A stretch of 45,615 bases of DNA from positions 1 to 45,615 of the IMG/VR virus record IMGVR_UViG_3300022200_000088. One strand, written 5' to 3'. The notes beneath the pieces were generated by a model. The model had not been told where the DNA came from. It worked only from the letters and a program-made list of their open reading frames with translations, and did no database searches. Below, one piece after another: positions 38,779-45,614 of this stretch (the first letter of the stretch is position 1; each line of letters starts with the position of its first letter). The position numbers were made by a program, and so were the translations under genes. The DNA is from a virus.

Positions 38779-39066
38779 TTACTCTGCTTCCTTCAAGCCT
38801 TCATCTCCAGCCTCATCTAGCAAATGCTCTAGATTCTCATACTCGATGTCTGAGTCTACGCTCAGGGCTGTCAGTAGTAGGTCAAAGGTTTCATTGATAA
38901 AACTTGTTGAGAGGTCTGTTCCAATAGCAATCTCATTCTCAATAGCATAAGCCAATGGAAGACCTAGGTCGTTATACTCAATGAAGTCAATGAAGTCTTC
39001 GTCATTACGGTAGTCCATCCATAGTTCTGCTAGGATAGCAACTTTGTTTTCATCTGATGTAGTCAT
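38779..39066 (-). CDS. Acidic hypothetical protein (95 aa)
   Basis: MTTSDENKVAILAELWMDYRNDEDFIDFIEYNDLGLPLAYAIENEIAIG...: very acidic and helical. AAGGAAG before the ATG. I know similar small proteins only as hypothetical phage products. Last gene of the local minus unit. Confidence 0.7.
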   Translation of the reverse strand: MTTSDENKVAILAELWMDYRNDEDFIDFIEYNDLGLPLAYAIENEIAIGTDLSTSFINETFDLLLTALSVDSDIEYENLEHLLDEAGDEGLKEAE

Positions 39067-39075
39067 TTGTCTTCC

Positions 39076-39300
39076 TTAGAATAGTGGTGTCATTGAGTCG
39101 TATCGGTCATAGTTAGGGTTCGTGGTTCTGTCTTGTTCACTTACTGCTGATTCTGCTACTAGGATTAGTCGGTTGTAATGTGTTGTTGGTTTTAGTTTTG
39201 CTAGAAAGAATCCTACCTCATCTAAATCCAAATCAACTGGTGATAGAATCTTTGAAATCTGAACGGCAATCTTTTCTTCCTTGGTCATTTGTCGCTTCAT
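39076..39300 (-). CDS. Hypothetical protein (74 aa)
   Basis: MKRQMTKEEKIAVQISKILSPVDLDLDEVGFFLAKLKPTTHYNRLILVAESAVSEQDR...: mostly helical. GAAGGAG six bases before the ATG. First gene after an extended -10; it reads into the 95-residue acidic gene nine bases further on. Confidence 0.7.
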   Translation of the reverse strand: MKRQMTKEEKIAVQISKILSPVDLDLDEVGFFLAKLKPTTHYNRLILVAESAVSEQDRTTNPNYDRYDSMTPLF

Positions 39301-39318
39301 CTAATACTCCTTCATCTC

Positions 39319-39327
39319 ATTGTATCA
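39319..39327 (-). promoter_or_regulatory. Extended -10 promoter
   Basis: Minus-strand TGATACAAT, 18 bases before the ATG at 39300, with GAAGGAG in the leader. The 160-base gap to the next gene also contains a GGGGAA/TTCCCC inverted repeat with a long loop. Confidence 0.55.
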
Positions 39328-39460
39328 AAACTAAGGGGAAAGCACAAGACCCAATTTCTCATGCCTTCCCCTGTTGCCATCCCTATGGAAACCCAAAACC
39401 ATATAAGGGATAGCACTTGGCAAGGAGTATTCTCAACCCACCAAATCTAAAACTATTTAA

Positions 39461-39799
39461 TTAGAAAAGAACTTCTTCTTTAATCTTTGGAAGAGAATCA
39501 AAGATGCTCTGCAGTTCTTCTGTGATGAAGCCTGCATAGTCTTTCTCAAATCCTGCAAGGCCATACCAGTTGTCATCTTCATTGAAGTAGGTACCTTCCT
39601 GGCCAAGTCTCAATAGATTCCTCTGAGGCTCTGAGATAGGAAATGGCCCTATCACATGCAATTGATCTTTATCTAGATACTCATAGATGTCAACATACCA
39701 TTGGTCAGTATACTCCCAGCTTGTGGTCCCGTCGTCACCTTCGAATGCTTCTTCAACATGATAGATGTTAAGGTCATAGTCAAATAGTGTTGGCTCCAT
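39461..39799 (-). CDS. Acidic hypothetical protein (112 aa)
   Basis: MEPTLFDYDLNIYHVEEAFEGDDGTTSWEYTDQWYVDIYEYLDKDQLHVIGPFPISEPQRNLLRLGQEGTYFNED...: acidic, aromatic, beta-rich. Start at 39799 overlaps the upstream stop (TAATG). Not recognised. Confidence 0.7.
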   Translation of the reverse strand: MEPTLFDYDLNIYHVEEAFEGDDGTTSWEYTDQWYVDIYEYLDKDQLHVIGPFPISEPQRNLLRLGQEGTYFNEDDNWYGLAGFEKDYAGFITEELQSIFDSLPKIKEEVLF

Positions 39800-40221
39800 T
39801 AGTACCACTTCTCTCCCTTGTGGTCATCGCAACCACAGCAGTTCAAACAATATTCTTGCTGGTCATAGCACTTGTATGTTTCCATAATTACTTCACCAGA
39901 CTTTGTCTCTGCCTCGCCACAGTCACGACAACACTCTGTCCACATCTCTAGGTCAATCTCATACTCTGTGTCTTCCTCGGCTGGCAGGGTAGTGACAAAG
40001 TATCCAATACGATTCACATAGTGAAAGCCATTGGTAGTGACTGAACCACCGTCAGTATCTAGATACGTCCAGACACGGTCATTAGGAATGCTATTGACAT
40101 ACTCTACCTCTTCACCATAAGTCTCAAACATCTGCTGGTCTGGGTCTTTGCTAAGATGATTAGGCATTACCTTGAACTGCTCTACAAACTCTGACCACGT
40201 TAGGGATACTTGCTTTGTCAT
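39799..40221 (-). CDS. Cys-rich hypothetical protein (140 aa)
   Basis: The C-terminal third holds CCRDC, C and CLNCCGCDDHK, enough for two zinc sites; the N-terminal part is acidic (SKDPDQQMFETYGEEVEYV). GGAACC precedes the ATG. It is coupled to the following acidic gene. Not recognised. Confidence 0.7.
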   Translation of the reverse strand: MTKQVSLTWSEFVEQFKVMPNHLSKDPDQQMFETYGEEVEYVNSIPNDRVWTYLDTDGGSVTTNGFHYVNRIGYFVTTLPAEEDTEYEIDLEMWTECCRDCGEAETKSGEVIMETYKCYDQQEYCLNCCGCDDHKGEKWY

Positions 40222-40233
40222 TGGGTTCCTATC

Positions 40234-40779
40234 TTAGAAGTGGAAGTCTACAGGTATAAGATACCATGAATCGTCAAGATTGTCAAGCACCCATTTAGGA
40301 TTGGTTGACCAGTTGCTTACATCATAGAAGTAAGAGTTCATATCCCACTTACCCTGCAACATATCTATTAGTTTAGATAGTGAATAGAGGTCCATAGAGT
40401 AATCCATTGCTCCGTCATAACTATCTAACTTAGCATTGATGTCAATCTTTTCTAGTTCAAACTGTGAGCGGTATTGCCTAAACTCTGCCATGCGTGATTC
40501 CATAGCATTACTAATAGTCTTAGTAAAAAGCTCAGGATTCTCACCATAGGAGATAACCATAGACTGGTCGTCTTCCTTATACTGGTTGTCAGGGTTAGGA
40601 TTCCACCTACCACCACCAACAATATACCAGTCAGACCAACCGCCAAGACCTTCTGATTCTGAATACATTGATTCAAAGGTATTCTTTAGACTACGGAAGA
40701 CTTCGTCTTTGCAAGTATCAATATCTTCTAGGTCAAACTTGCTTGGGTTCTTTACTGCTATCCATTGTAAAACGTGCAT
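40234..40779 (-). CDS. Hypothetical protein with DWYIVGGGRW motif (181 aa)
   Basis: GLGGWSDWYIVGGGRWNPNPDNQY near residue 45 is a striking conserved-looking motif; a long charged helix (ESRMAEFRQYRSQFELEKIDINAKL) follows. Similar phage proteins with a D-W-x-x-x-G-G-R-W element are annotated only as hypothetical. First gene behind the promoter at 40807. Confidence 0.7.
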   Translation of the reverse strand: MHVLQWIAVKNPSKFDLEDIDTCKDEVFRSLKNTFESMYSESEGLGGWSDWYIVGGGRWNPNPDNQYKEDDQSMVISYGENPELFTKTISNAMESRMAEFRQYRSQFELEKIDINAKLDSYDGAMDYSMDLYSLSKLIDMLQGKWDMNSYFYDVSNWSTNPKWVLDNLDDSWYLIPVDFHF

Positions 40780-40806
40780 TGGGTTCCGTTCTTTGGGTGT
40801 ATATCT

Positions 40807-40835
40807 ATTATGACATGTTATAGGCTATTTGTCAA
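40807..40835 (-). promoter_or_regulatory. Sigma-70-type promoter
   Basis: Minus-strand TTGACA, 17 bases, CATAAT, with the shared extension TGTCATAAT. It overlaps the stop of the 51-residue gene upstream. Confidence 0.78.
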
Positions 40836-40987
40836 GCCTCTTCTACATAGTATTCGTCAGTCCATTCAAATCCTTTTTCCCAATCAGCGTCACCAGCATA
40901 TAGCTCCTTGGCTTCTTCTTCCGATCTGGCTTCTACAAGTTCACGATACCAGACCTTACCCATACGCTCTACATAAAACTGTTTCAT
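40832..40987 (-). CDS. Small acidic protein (51 aa)
   Basis: MKQFYVERMGKVWYRELVEARSEEEAKELYAGDADWEKGFEWTDEYYVEEA, starting at TAATGA on the stop of the upstream gene. The pattern (short beta strand, Glu-rich helix, W-x-x-G) resembles small DUF-type phage proteins such as the one at 43988. Not recognised. Confidence 0.62.
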   Translation of the reverse strand: MKQFYVERMGKVWYRELVEARSEEEAKELYAGDADWEKGFEWTDEYYVEEA

Positions 40988-41331
40988 TATGCCCCCACTA
41001 GATTATTACTAAACTCATTAATGAACTCGTCAAATAGGTATTCACGTTCTTGGTAGTTCACAAACTTCCCTGGAAAATCAACAACGATAGGGTCATAGCC
41101 CTCTTCGCCTGATTCATAACTAGATAGACCATAGCCTGTTTCGCTATCCCAATCGCTGCCCACCAACTGTGATACGACGATACGCATAGCATAGGAAAAG
41201 TCATCCCAACGTGGCTCTGCTTTTGCGAGAGCATTGGCTAAATCAGTAGCCTTGTCATCTCCACCCCAGTGAGAATACAACCATACACTTCCCTTAGAGT
41301 CTTTCAATTCAAAATTAGTTCTTGCTCCCAT
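40987..41331 (-). CDS. Hypothetical protein (114 aa)
   Basis: MGARTNFELKDSKGSVWLYSHWGGDDKATDLANALAKAEPRWDDFSYAMRIVVSQLVG...: the SVWLYSHWGG segment recurs in diverse phage proteins of unknown role. AAGGAG precedes the ATG. Confidence 0.72.
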   Translation of the reverse strand: MGARTNFELKDSKGSVWLYSHWGGDDKATDLANALAKAEPRWDDFSYAMRIVVSQLVGSDWDSETGYGLSSYESGEEGYDPIVVDFPGKFVNYQEREYLFDEFINEFSNNLVGA

Positions 41332-41357
41332 TGGAGTCTCCTTATTGTTTGGGTTTG

Positions 41358-41585
41358 TTAGTTAAATATAGTATACGCTGAAAAGTCTGAGTTGTCAACA
41401 GCGAAACGCTGTGCATCCATCCATGCTGATTCACCAAAGAAATACTTAGGCTTGCCAGCTTTGGGGGCAACTTTATAAAAGCATTGATACTTATCTGATT
41501 CATATACCATTACGCCATCGTTATGAAAGATACGACTCCACGTAGTGCTATTAACACTTGGCTTTTTGTTTACGAGTATCTGCAT
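41358..41585 (-). CDS. Hypothetical protein (75 aa)
   Basis: MQILVNKKPSVNSTTWSRIFHNDGVMVYESDKYQCFYKVAPKAGKPKYFFGESAWMDAQRFAVD...: a small beta-rich, aromatic protein. AGGAGA before the ATG and a consensus promoter at 41621. Not recognised. Confidence 0.68.
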   Translation of the reverse strand: MQILVNKKPSVNSTTWSRIFHNDGVMVYESDKYQCFYKVAPKAGKPKYFFGESAWMDAQRFAVDNSDFSAYTIFN

Positions 41586-41620
41586 GATTCTCCTATTGGG
41601 TTAAGAAGTTTGTATAATCA

Positions 41621-41649
41621 ATTATGACATAAATCTGGGGAAATGTCAA
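41621..41649 (-). promoter_or_regulatory. Sigma-70-type promoter
   Basis: Minus-strand TTGACA, 17 bases, CATAAT (TGTCATAAT). A TTACGAAG box, the same as the origin iteron, lies just upstream of the -35. Confidence 0.78.
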
Positions 41650-41794
41650 GCTCTTCGTAAATGTTTTTTTATCATTACTTGTCCTATTTGATCACAGATC
41701 TGGGAAAAAAGATCGCTCTTCTTAATACAATAATAATGATTAACTATCTTATTAGATGTGGCGCACAGATTTCTTGGGGTGTTAAATAAGGGTG

Positions 41795-41800
41795 TACAAT
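41795..41800 (+). promoter_or_regulatory. Leaderless-type -10 for 41807
   Basis: TACAAT, six bases, ATG 41807. The -35 is poor. Confidence 0.6.
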
Positions 41801-41806
41801 AGATAT

Positions 41807-42187
41807 ATGAAGACTTGTATAAGATGCCAAGAAGAAAAAGAGCTAGATAAATTTGAAAATCACCCTACTGCAAAAGATGGGAAAAGAAATCAATGCTCGG
41901 CTTGTAGGTATGCTATTAGACTAGATCGTGATCCAGATTATAGAAATAAACAAAGGGAATGGAATCTTGGACGATATGGAATTACCGTTGCAGAATATGA
42001 TTCCATGTTGTCTAAACAAAACAAAGAGTGTGCAATTTGTAAAAACAAATCAAAACTTGTTGTTGACCATGACCATAAAACTAATAAGGTTAGAGGATTA
42101 CTCTGCCATCCCTGTAACACAATGCTAGGATTAGCAAAAGACTCCCCACAAACTTTGCAGGGAGCCCTTCGCTATCTTGAATCCTAG
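41807..42187 (+). CDS. Endonuclease VII-like HNH nuclease
   Basis: A 126-residue protein. N-terminal zinc ribbon (CIRC...CSAC), then YGITVAEYDSMLSKQNKECAIC, VVDHDHKTNKVRGLLCHPCNTMLGLAKDSP: the recombination endonuclease VII family core with D-H and N. It is the only plus-strand gene among minus genes and overlaps the DUF932 stop tail to tail by four bases, typical of a mobile homing-type gene. Confidence 0.88.
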   Translation: MKTCIRCQEEKELDKFENHPTAKDGKRNQCSACRYAIRLDRDPDYRNKQREWNLGRYGITVAEYDSMLSKQNKECAICKNKSKLVVDHDHKTNKVRGLLCHPCNTMLGLAKDSPQTLQGALRYLES

Positions 42188-43197
42188 ACTGCTGTTAGTT
42201 GTCTTACAGCCTTGAAGATTCTGTTCTTCTCAGCGTTTATCATTGGGTCAAAACCAGAAGCCGAAGCCAAGATGGACTCGTTGTTTCCACCTCGTGAGTT
42301 GCGATACCAGTCAAGACGCTCTGTTAGAGCATTTGCTACTCCCCAAGCAGTTCCACTAATAGTGTTATTGTAGTCACCAACATAGATTGAATTGATAAGG
42401 TCAATCTTGCCATCGTGCTTTTTCTGTGAACCCTTGGCATCTTTTGTCGGGGCAGGGTATAGAGCCTGAACAATGTCGTCAAACTGTTGCTTAGTGATTT
42501 CAGTTTGAATCATAGCGTTAGCAATAGTTGAGAACTCGTCAATGTATTTGTGAGCAAGTCCCAAAGCCTCACGAGCAACAGCAATCTTACCCTCAGCAGT
42601 CTGAGTGTGTCGAATCTTGAAAGTCTGTTTGACATCTTTCTTGCCACTAACAGCAGACAAAGCCAAGTTTAGAGTGTTAGCACAAACAACACGAACAGGT
42701 GTGATACTTGCCTGAATAGCAATCGAACCATCGTGAGAGGTGTTGATTAGCAGGTAGTTGTCAATCTTGTCAGCACGACCATCTGGGTCAAGTGTGATAC
42801 CGTCAGTCAATGCGATAGAGCCAAAGACAACACGACCACCTTTGATAGAGCCAGCAGTTTCCCAACGACCACCACCATCTAGCAGGTTGTCACCGAATGA
42901 GAATAGGTCTTCATTCTGAAGAGGAACATAACGCTCACCAACCACGCCAAGAACATCGTTCTTAGTTCTGTCGAATGGGTTAGTCCTCGTCACGAATGAG
43001 TAGTTCTTGTCGCTCTCAAAAGATTCTGGGATAGCAACATCTTCAAGACGAACATTCCAGTTGTCTAGGTGTGCGAGTTTCAACATCTCGTTAGTGTTTA
43101 CCTCATCGGCAAAGACTGTGCCCAATCCGTGCCAAGCAGGTTGGCGAAGTGAAGCAAAGGCAGTCTGTCCGTTTACTGATTCCAAGTCGTGAGCCAT
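42184..43197 (-). CDS. DUF932 (phage/plasmid-like) protein
   Basis: A 337-residue protein with QPAWHGLGTVF at the N-terminus, VGERYVPLQNEDLFSFGDNLL, LLINTSHDGSIAIQASITPVRVVCANTLNLAL and TAWGVANALTERLDW, all hallmarks of DUF932. The family is widespread in phages and plasmids and its role is unclear. Start at ATG 43197 (MAHDLESVNGQTAF), not the upstream in-frame ATG, which lies beyond the promoter. Confidence 0.9.
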   Translation of the reverse strand: MAHDLESVNGQTAFASLRQPAWHGLGTVFADEVNTNEMLKLAHLDNWNVRLEDVAIPESFESDKNYSFVTRTNPFDRTKNDVLGVVGERYVPLQNEDLFSFGDNLLDGGGRWETAGSIKGGRVVFGSIALTDGITLDPDGRADKIDNYLLINTSHDGSIAIQASITPVRVVCANTLNLALSAVSGKKDVKQTFKIRHTQTAEGKIAVAREALGLAHKYIDEFSTIANAMIQTEITKQQFDDIVQALYPAPTKDAKGSQKKHDGKIDLINSIYVGDYNNTISGTAWGVANALTERLDWYRNSRGGNNESILASASGFDPMINAEKNRIFKAVRQLTAV

Positions 43198-43239
43198 AGT
43201 AAGCAACTTTCTTTTTAGGGGTGAATGTTTAGTAATACT

Positions 43240-43268
43240 ATTATGACAGATACCACCGACAATGTCAA
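43240..43268 (-). promoter_or_regulatory. Promoter of the DUF932 gene
   Basis: Minus-strand TTGACA, 17 bases, CATAAT; leader of about 35 bases with AGAAAG before the ATG at 43197. Confidence 0.75.
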
Positions 43269-43333
43269 GTGATTTAGGGAAACATTTTCGGGGAATCTTA
43301 AAGGGGTTTCTTAATTTGATCTTTATCGGCAGA

Positions 43334-43377
43334 CCTGGGCGCACCCCGAAAGGGAGCAGTTATAAAGCTTGCTCAGG
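43334..43377. other. Branched inverted-repeat element
   Basis: CCTGGGC pairs with GCTCAGG around two small stems, CCCC-gaaa-GGG and AGC...GCT; CTTTT follows on the plus strand. It may be a terminator or structured RNA between two minus-strand units. Confidence 0.45.
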
Positions 43378-43393
43378 CCTTTTAGTACCCCTA

Positions 43394-43807
43394 CTAAATC
43401 TCAATCTCATTAGTCCAAACAACATCTGAACTAAAGTCTGACACTTCATAGTCTGAAGACTTCACATCAAAGTCTAGGTCCCAGTGAAGATTAGTAGCGT
43501 CAATCTCTTCACCTAGGGCGTATTCCATTTCAACTTGGAAAGTCACGTTGACTTCAAACTTTTTGGTGGCACGGGTATCAATGCTTAGGTTCCTCATTAC
43601 TGCAAGGATAGTCTCTTCATCATAGTTGTTAGTATCCTTATACATGTCAAACAGAACATTCTTTACCTGCTCTGCATAGTCTGCATAACGCTTTTGAAGA
43701 ATGCTGAAGTCATTACGGAGACTATCAATGTTGTCTTGCTTAGCCTGCACTTCCTGCTCTAGTAGTGCAATACGTCCTGCAATGCTTGGGTGGTCTAACA
43801 TGCTCAT
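43394..43807 (-). CDS. Coiled-coil plus beta protein (137 aa)
   Basis: Residues 8-60 form a coiled coil (IALLEQEVQAKQDNIDSLRNDFSILQKRYADYAEQ); the second half is acidic and beta-rich (FEVNVTFQVEMEYALGEE). Similar proteins occur in actinophages. AAGAAGAC before the ATG. It is preceded by the mini-ORF MSDPYVIIRVIK at 43804-43857. Confidence 0.72.
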   Translation of the reverse strand: MSMLDHPSIAGRIALLEQEVQAKQDNIDSLRNDFSILQKRYADYAEQVKNVLFDMYKDTNNYDEETILAVMRNLSIDTRATKKFEVNVTFQVEMEYALGEEIDATNLHWDLDFDVKSSDYEVSDFSSDVVWTNEIEI

Positions 43808-43857
43808 CTGGTCTTCTTTCTTTTGATTACTCTAATTATAACGTAGGGGTCTGACAT

Positions 43858-44001
43858 TTATAGTGTTGCACGGACATGCTCTAAGCCTTCGATCATGCCC
43901 TCGTAGAAATACTTATCTTCTTGCTTATAACTGTCAATGTATAACTGATTAATTTGATTCAATCTGTCATTTAGATACTTCTTGTATTTACGCTTCGTCA
44001 T
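43858..44001 (-). CDS. Small helical protein (47 aa)
   Basis: MTKRKYKKYLNDRLNQINQLYIDSYKQEDKYFYEGMIEGLEHVRATL, start overlapping the stop of the acidic gene upstream in another frame. Basic N-terminus, helical. Not recognised. Confidence 0.58.
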   Translation of the reverse strand: MTKRKYKKYLNDRLNQINQLYIDSYKQEDKYFYEGMIEGLEHVRATL

Positions 44002-44179
44002 CTTCTTCGTCTTCTTCTTCAATCTCATCAACGGTAATCTCATTTACATTCATGTAAGAGATGGGGCTATCCAAAGTATCTCCCCAACTTGTCCAAGCCA
44101 ACTGCTCTGCTTGCTCTTCGTTGTCTGCTTCAATCTCTCCAGCAAACTCAATCAACATTTCTACATAAAACTTAGCCAC
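43988..44179 (-). CDS. Small acidic-tail protein (63 aa)
   Basis: GTG start on the upstream stop. MAKFYVEMLIEFAGEIEADNEEQAEQLAWTSWGDTLDSPIS... ends in VDEIEEEDEEDDEA. The strand-helix pattern with an E-A-D-N-E-E-Q-A helix resembles small DpnD/PcfM-like phage proteins; family not certain. Confidence 0.62.
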   Translation of the reverse strand: MAKFYVEMLIEFAGEIEADNEEQAEQLAWTSWGDTLDSPISYMNVNEITVDEIEEEDEEDDEA

Positions 44180-44288
44180 AGCGTTTGTGTCCTATTCTCT
44201 TGAAATAACTTTTCCACATCTTGCCACATTCCATACAGGAATAGAAATCATACCAGTCGTCGCCTTTATGTTTCCTAACAGGAATCAT
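44172..44288 (-). CDS. Very small zinc-finger protein (38 aa)
   Basis: MIPVRKHKGDDWYDFYSCMECGKMWKSYFKRIGHKRCG: C-x2-C plus H and C near the end, one zinc site. Overlaps both neighbours by a few bases. Confidence 0.52.
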   Translation of the reverse strand: MIPVRKHKGDDWYDFYSCMECGKMWKSYFKRIGHKRCG

Positions 44289-44443
44289 CCGAGTTTCATC
44301 ATCTCGAATTGTAGCCAGTCATCAAACTCATTCTGGCAGTCCTCACATAGAGGGTGAACCTCATCAACAGGGTCAACGGTTAGTTCTTCTTCGCATTGGT
44401 AGCATTTTGTCATAGTATCAATTGTAGCAATAGGGTCTGACAT
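44285..44443 (-). CDS. Small zinc-ribbon protein (52 aa)
   Basis: CYQCEEELTVDPVDEVHPLCEDCQ is a classic two-knuckle ribbon (C-x2-C, C-x2-C). It begins with ATGTCAGACCC (MSDP), shared with three other leaders nearby; an internal ATG (MTKCYQC) is possible. Confidence 0.6.
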   Translation of the reverse strand: MSDPIATIDTMTKCYQCEEELTVDPVDEVHPLCEDCQNEFDDWLQFEMMKLG

Positions 44444-44554
44444 CTATTCTTCCTCTTCCTCGATAGGTGCAAACATTTCCTTAGCCCGTAGGTAAGTATC
44501 TACATCCCAACCTCTTACAATTTCCCATATACGTTCTTGTGATTCAGTAGCCAT
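44444..44554 (-). CDS. Mini protein (36 aa)
   Basis: MATESQERIWEIVRGWDVDTYLRAKEMFAPIEEEEE: one helix and an acidic tail, packed between two genes with overlapping start and stop. Function unknown. Confidence 0.48.
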   Translation of the reverse strand: MATESQERIWEIVRGWDVDTYLRAKEMFAPIEEEEE

Positions 44555-44721
44555 TAATCTTCCTCTATCTCGTAGTCAAACTGACTGTTTACCTCTGTAA
44601 GGTCATCGGTAATCCATTCAATGTCTCGGAACTTATCGTATGCTTCGCCTTCACTATCGGCTTCTACAATGATTGGTTCATAGACTACTGTTCTCATTGG
44701 TGTAATAGCGTACTTTGCCAT
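44554..44721 (-). CDS. Small acidic protein (55 aa)
   Basis: MAKYAITPMRTVVYEPIIVEADSEGEAYDKFRDIEWITDDLTEVNSQFDYEIEED: strand-helix pattern like the proteins at 43988 and 40832. ATG overlaps the upstream stop. Confidence 0.6.
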   Translation of the reverse strand: MAKYAITPMRTVVYEPIIVEADSEGEAYDKFRDIEWITDDLTEVNSQFDYEIEED

Positions 44722-44945
44722 TAGTTCTCTCCATCCATGTAAACTTCCAACGGTACTCCAAGTCTTCCAAGCACAGTTTCCCTAGCAGAAATAAGTCCAT
44801 CAAGGTAGTCACCAAGACTATCATTTATGTCAAGTCCAGAACGCTCCTCACGAAACTCCTGAATCTCTGTTAGTAGCAACTCACATAGTTCAACAAGGTT
44901 GTCACCCTTATAGTCTGCATTTACATCTAGAATAATCTTGCTCAT
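44721..44945 (-). CDS. Paralogue A of a small helical family (74 aa)
   Basis: LCELLLTEIQEFREERSGLDINDSLGDYLDGLISARETVLGRLGVP aligns with the next gene upstream (LLSDLNELLDQRREYPEDDSFYDYLCGSIDRTQLVLGLLGVP). Tandem duplication; function unknown. Confidence 0.68.
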   Translation of the reverse strand: MSKIILDVNADYKGDNLVELCELLLTEIQEFREERSGLDINDSLGDYLDGLISARETVLGRLGVPLEVYMDGEN

Positions 44946-45157
44946 TACTCTTCCTCATCTGTAGGGATTTCATCTACTGGAACTCCTAAGAGTCCTAATA
45001 CTAATTGTGTTCTATCAATGCTTCCGCATAGGTAGTCGTAGAAACTATCATCTTCTGGATACTCTCTACGTTGGTCTAGCAACTCATTCAAGTCACTAAG
45101 TAGTCTATTTACGATTGCTTCATTCATAGTGTCTACTCTATCAGTAGGGTCTGACAT
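44945..45157 (-). CDS. Paralogue B of a small helical family (70 aa)
   Basis: Shares D-S-x-x-D-Y-L-x-G-x-I and VLG-x-LGVP with the 74-residue neighbour. Its start, ATGTCAGACCCT (MSDPTDRVDTM), matches the start of the zinc-ribbon gene at 44443 (MSDPIATIDTM). Acidic C-terminus. Confidence 0.68.
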   Translation of the reverse strand: MSDPTDRVDTMNEAIVNRLLSDLNELLDQRREYPEDDSFYDYLCGSIDRTQLVLGLLGVPVDEIPTDEEE

Positions 45158-45361
45158 TTAGAATACCTGGTCTTCCCACTCAGAAACATCTTTGCCATTC
45201 AATAGGGCTTCGGCATAGTCAAAGCGTTCGTTATCTCCGAGGGTAGATAGAATGTCCATCTGCTCATCAGTAAAGGCATCATGGTCAGCAATGATAACTG
45301 GGCCTCCACCATACGAACCATCTTCAGCAATAAACAATCCATCATATTTCACATAAGCCAT
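45158..45361 (-). CDS. Hypothetical protein (67 aa)
   Basis: MAYVKYDGLFIAEDGSYGGGPVIIADHDAFTDEQMDILSTLGDNERFDYAEALLNG...: small acidic alpha/beta protein. AAAGGAG precedes ATG 45361; the upstream in-frame ATG at 45397 lacks a ribosome site. First gene after the terminator at 45502. Confidence 0.7.
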   Translation of the reverse strand: MAYVKYDGLFIAEDGSYGGGPVIIADHDAFTDEQMDILSTLGDNERFDYAEALLNGKDVSEWEDQVF

Positions 45362-45501
45362 GGGCTTCTCCTTTGTTTGATTACTATAACTATACAACAG
45401 GGGTCTGACATTTTAGGGACTTAATGTGGTGTTTCTTAAAGCTTTTATCAATTTGTTATCTGGGGCGCAGCCCACGATCAGTTTTGTCAAGTCAAAGAAA
45501 A

Positions 45502-45530
45502 AACCCCTCCGTTATTTAGACAGAGGGGTT
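45502..45530 (-). terminator. Rho-independent terminator (minus strand)
   Basis: Minus-strand AACCCCTC pairs with GAGGGGTT and is followed by TTTTTT-like tract. It ends transcription entering from the right edge. The 140 bases between it and 45361 hold a GGGCTGCGCCC hairpin and the ATGTCAGACCC leader. Confidence 0.85.
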
Positions 45531-45614
45531 CACTTCTAGTTCGCCAAGAGTCCTTGCGGTTTGTTCCTGACTTGCTCTTTTTATCGTGTTAGCCATCACG
45601 CCTGTAAGCCGTTG
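45516..45614 (-). CDS. C-terminal end of an unknown protein, 5' truncated by the window
   Basis: The frame enters at 45614 and ends at a TAA inside the terminator loop: QRLTGVMANTIKRASQEQ...LGELEVNPSV. Helical, coding-like. The family cannot be told from 32 residues; an internal ATG (MANTIKRA) exists but has no context. Confidence 0.5.
   Translation of the reverse strand, partial: QRLTGVMANTIKRASQEQTARTLGELEVNPSV

Noticed and set aside
38705-38950. Plus-strand ORF at the right edge of the origin region
   Set aside because: Antisense to the acidic gene at 38779 and crosses the stable hairpin.
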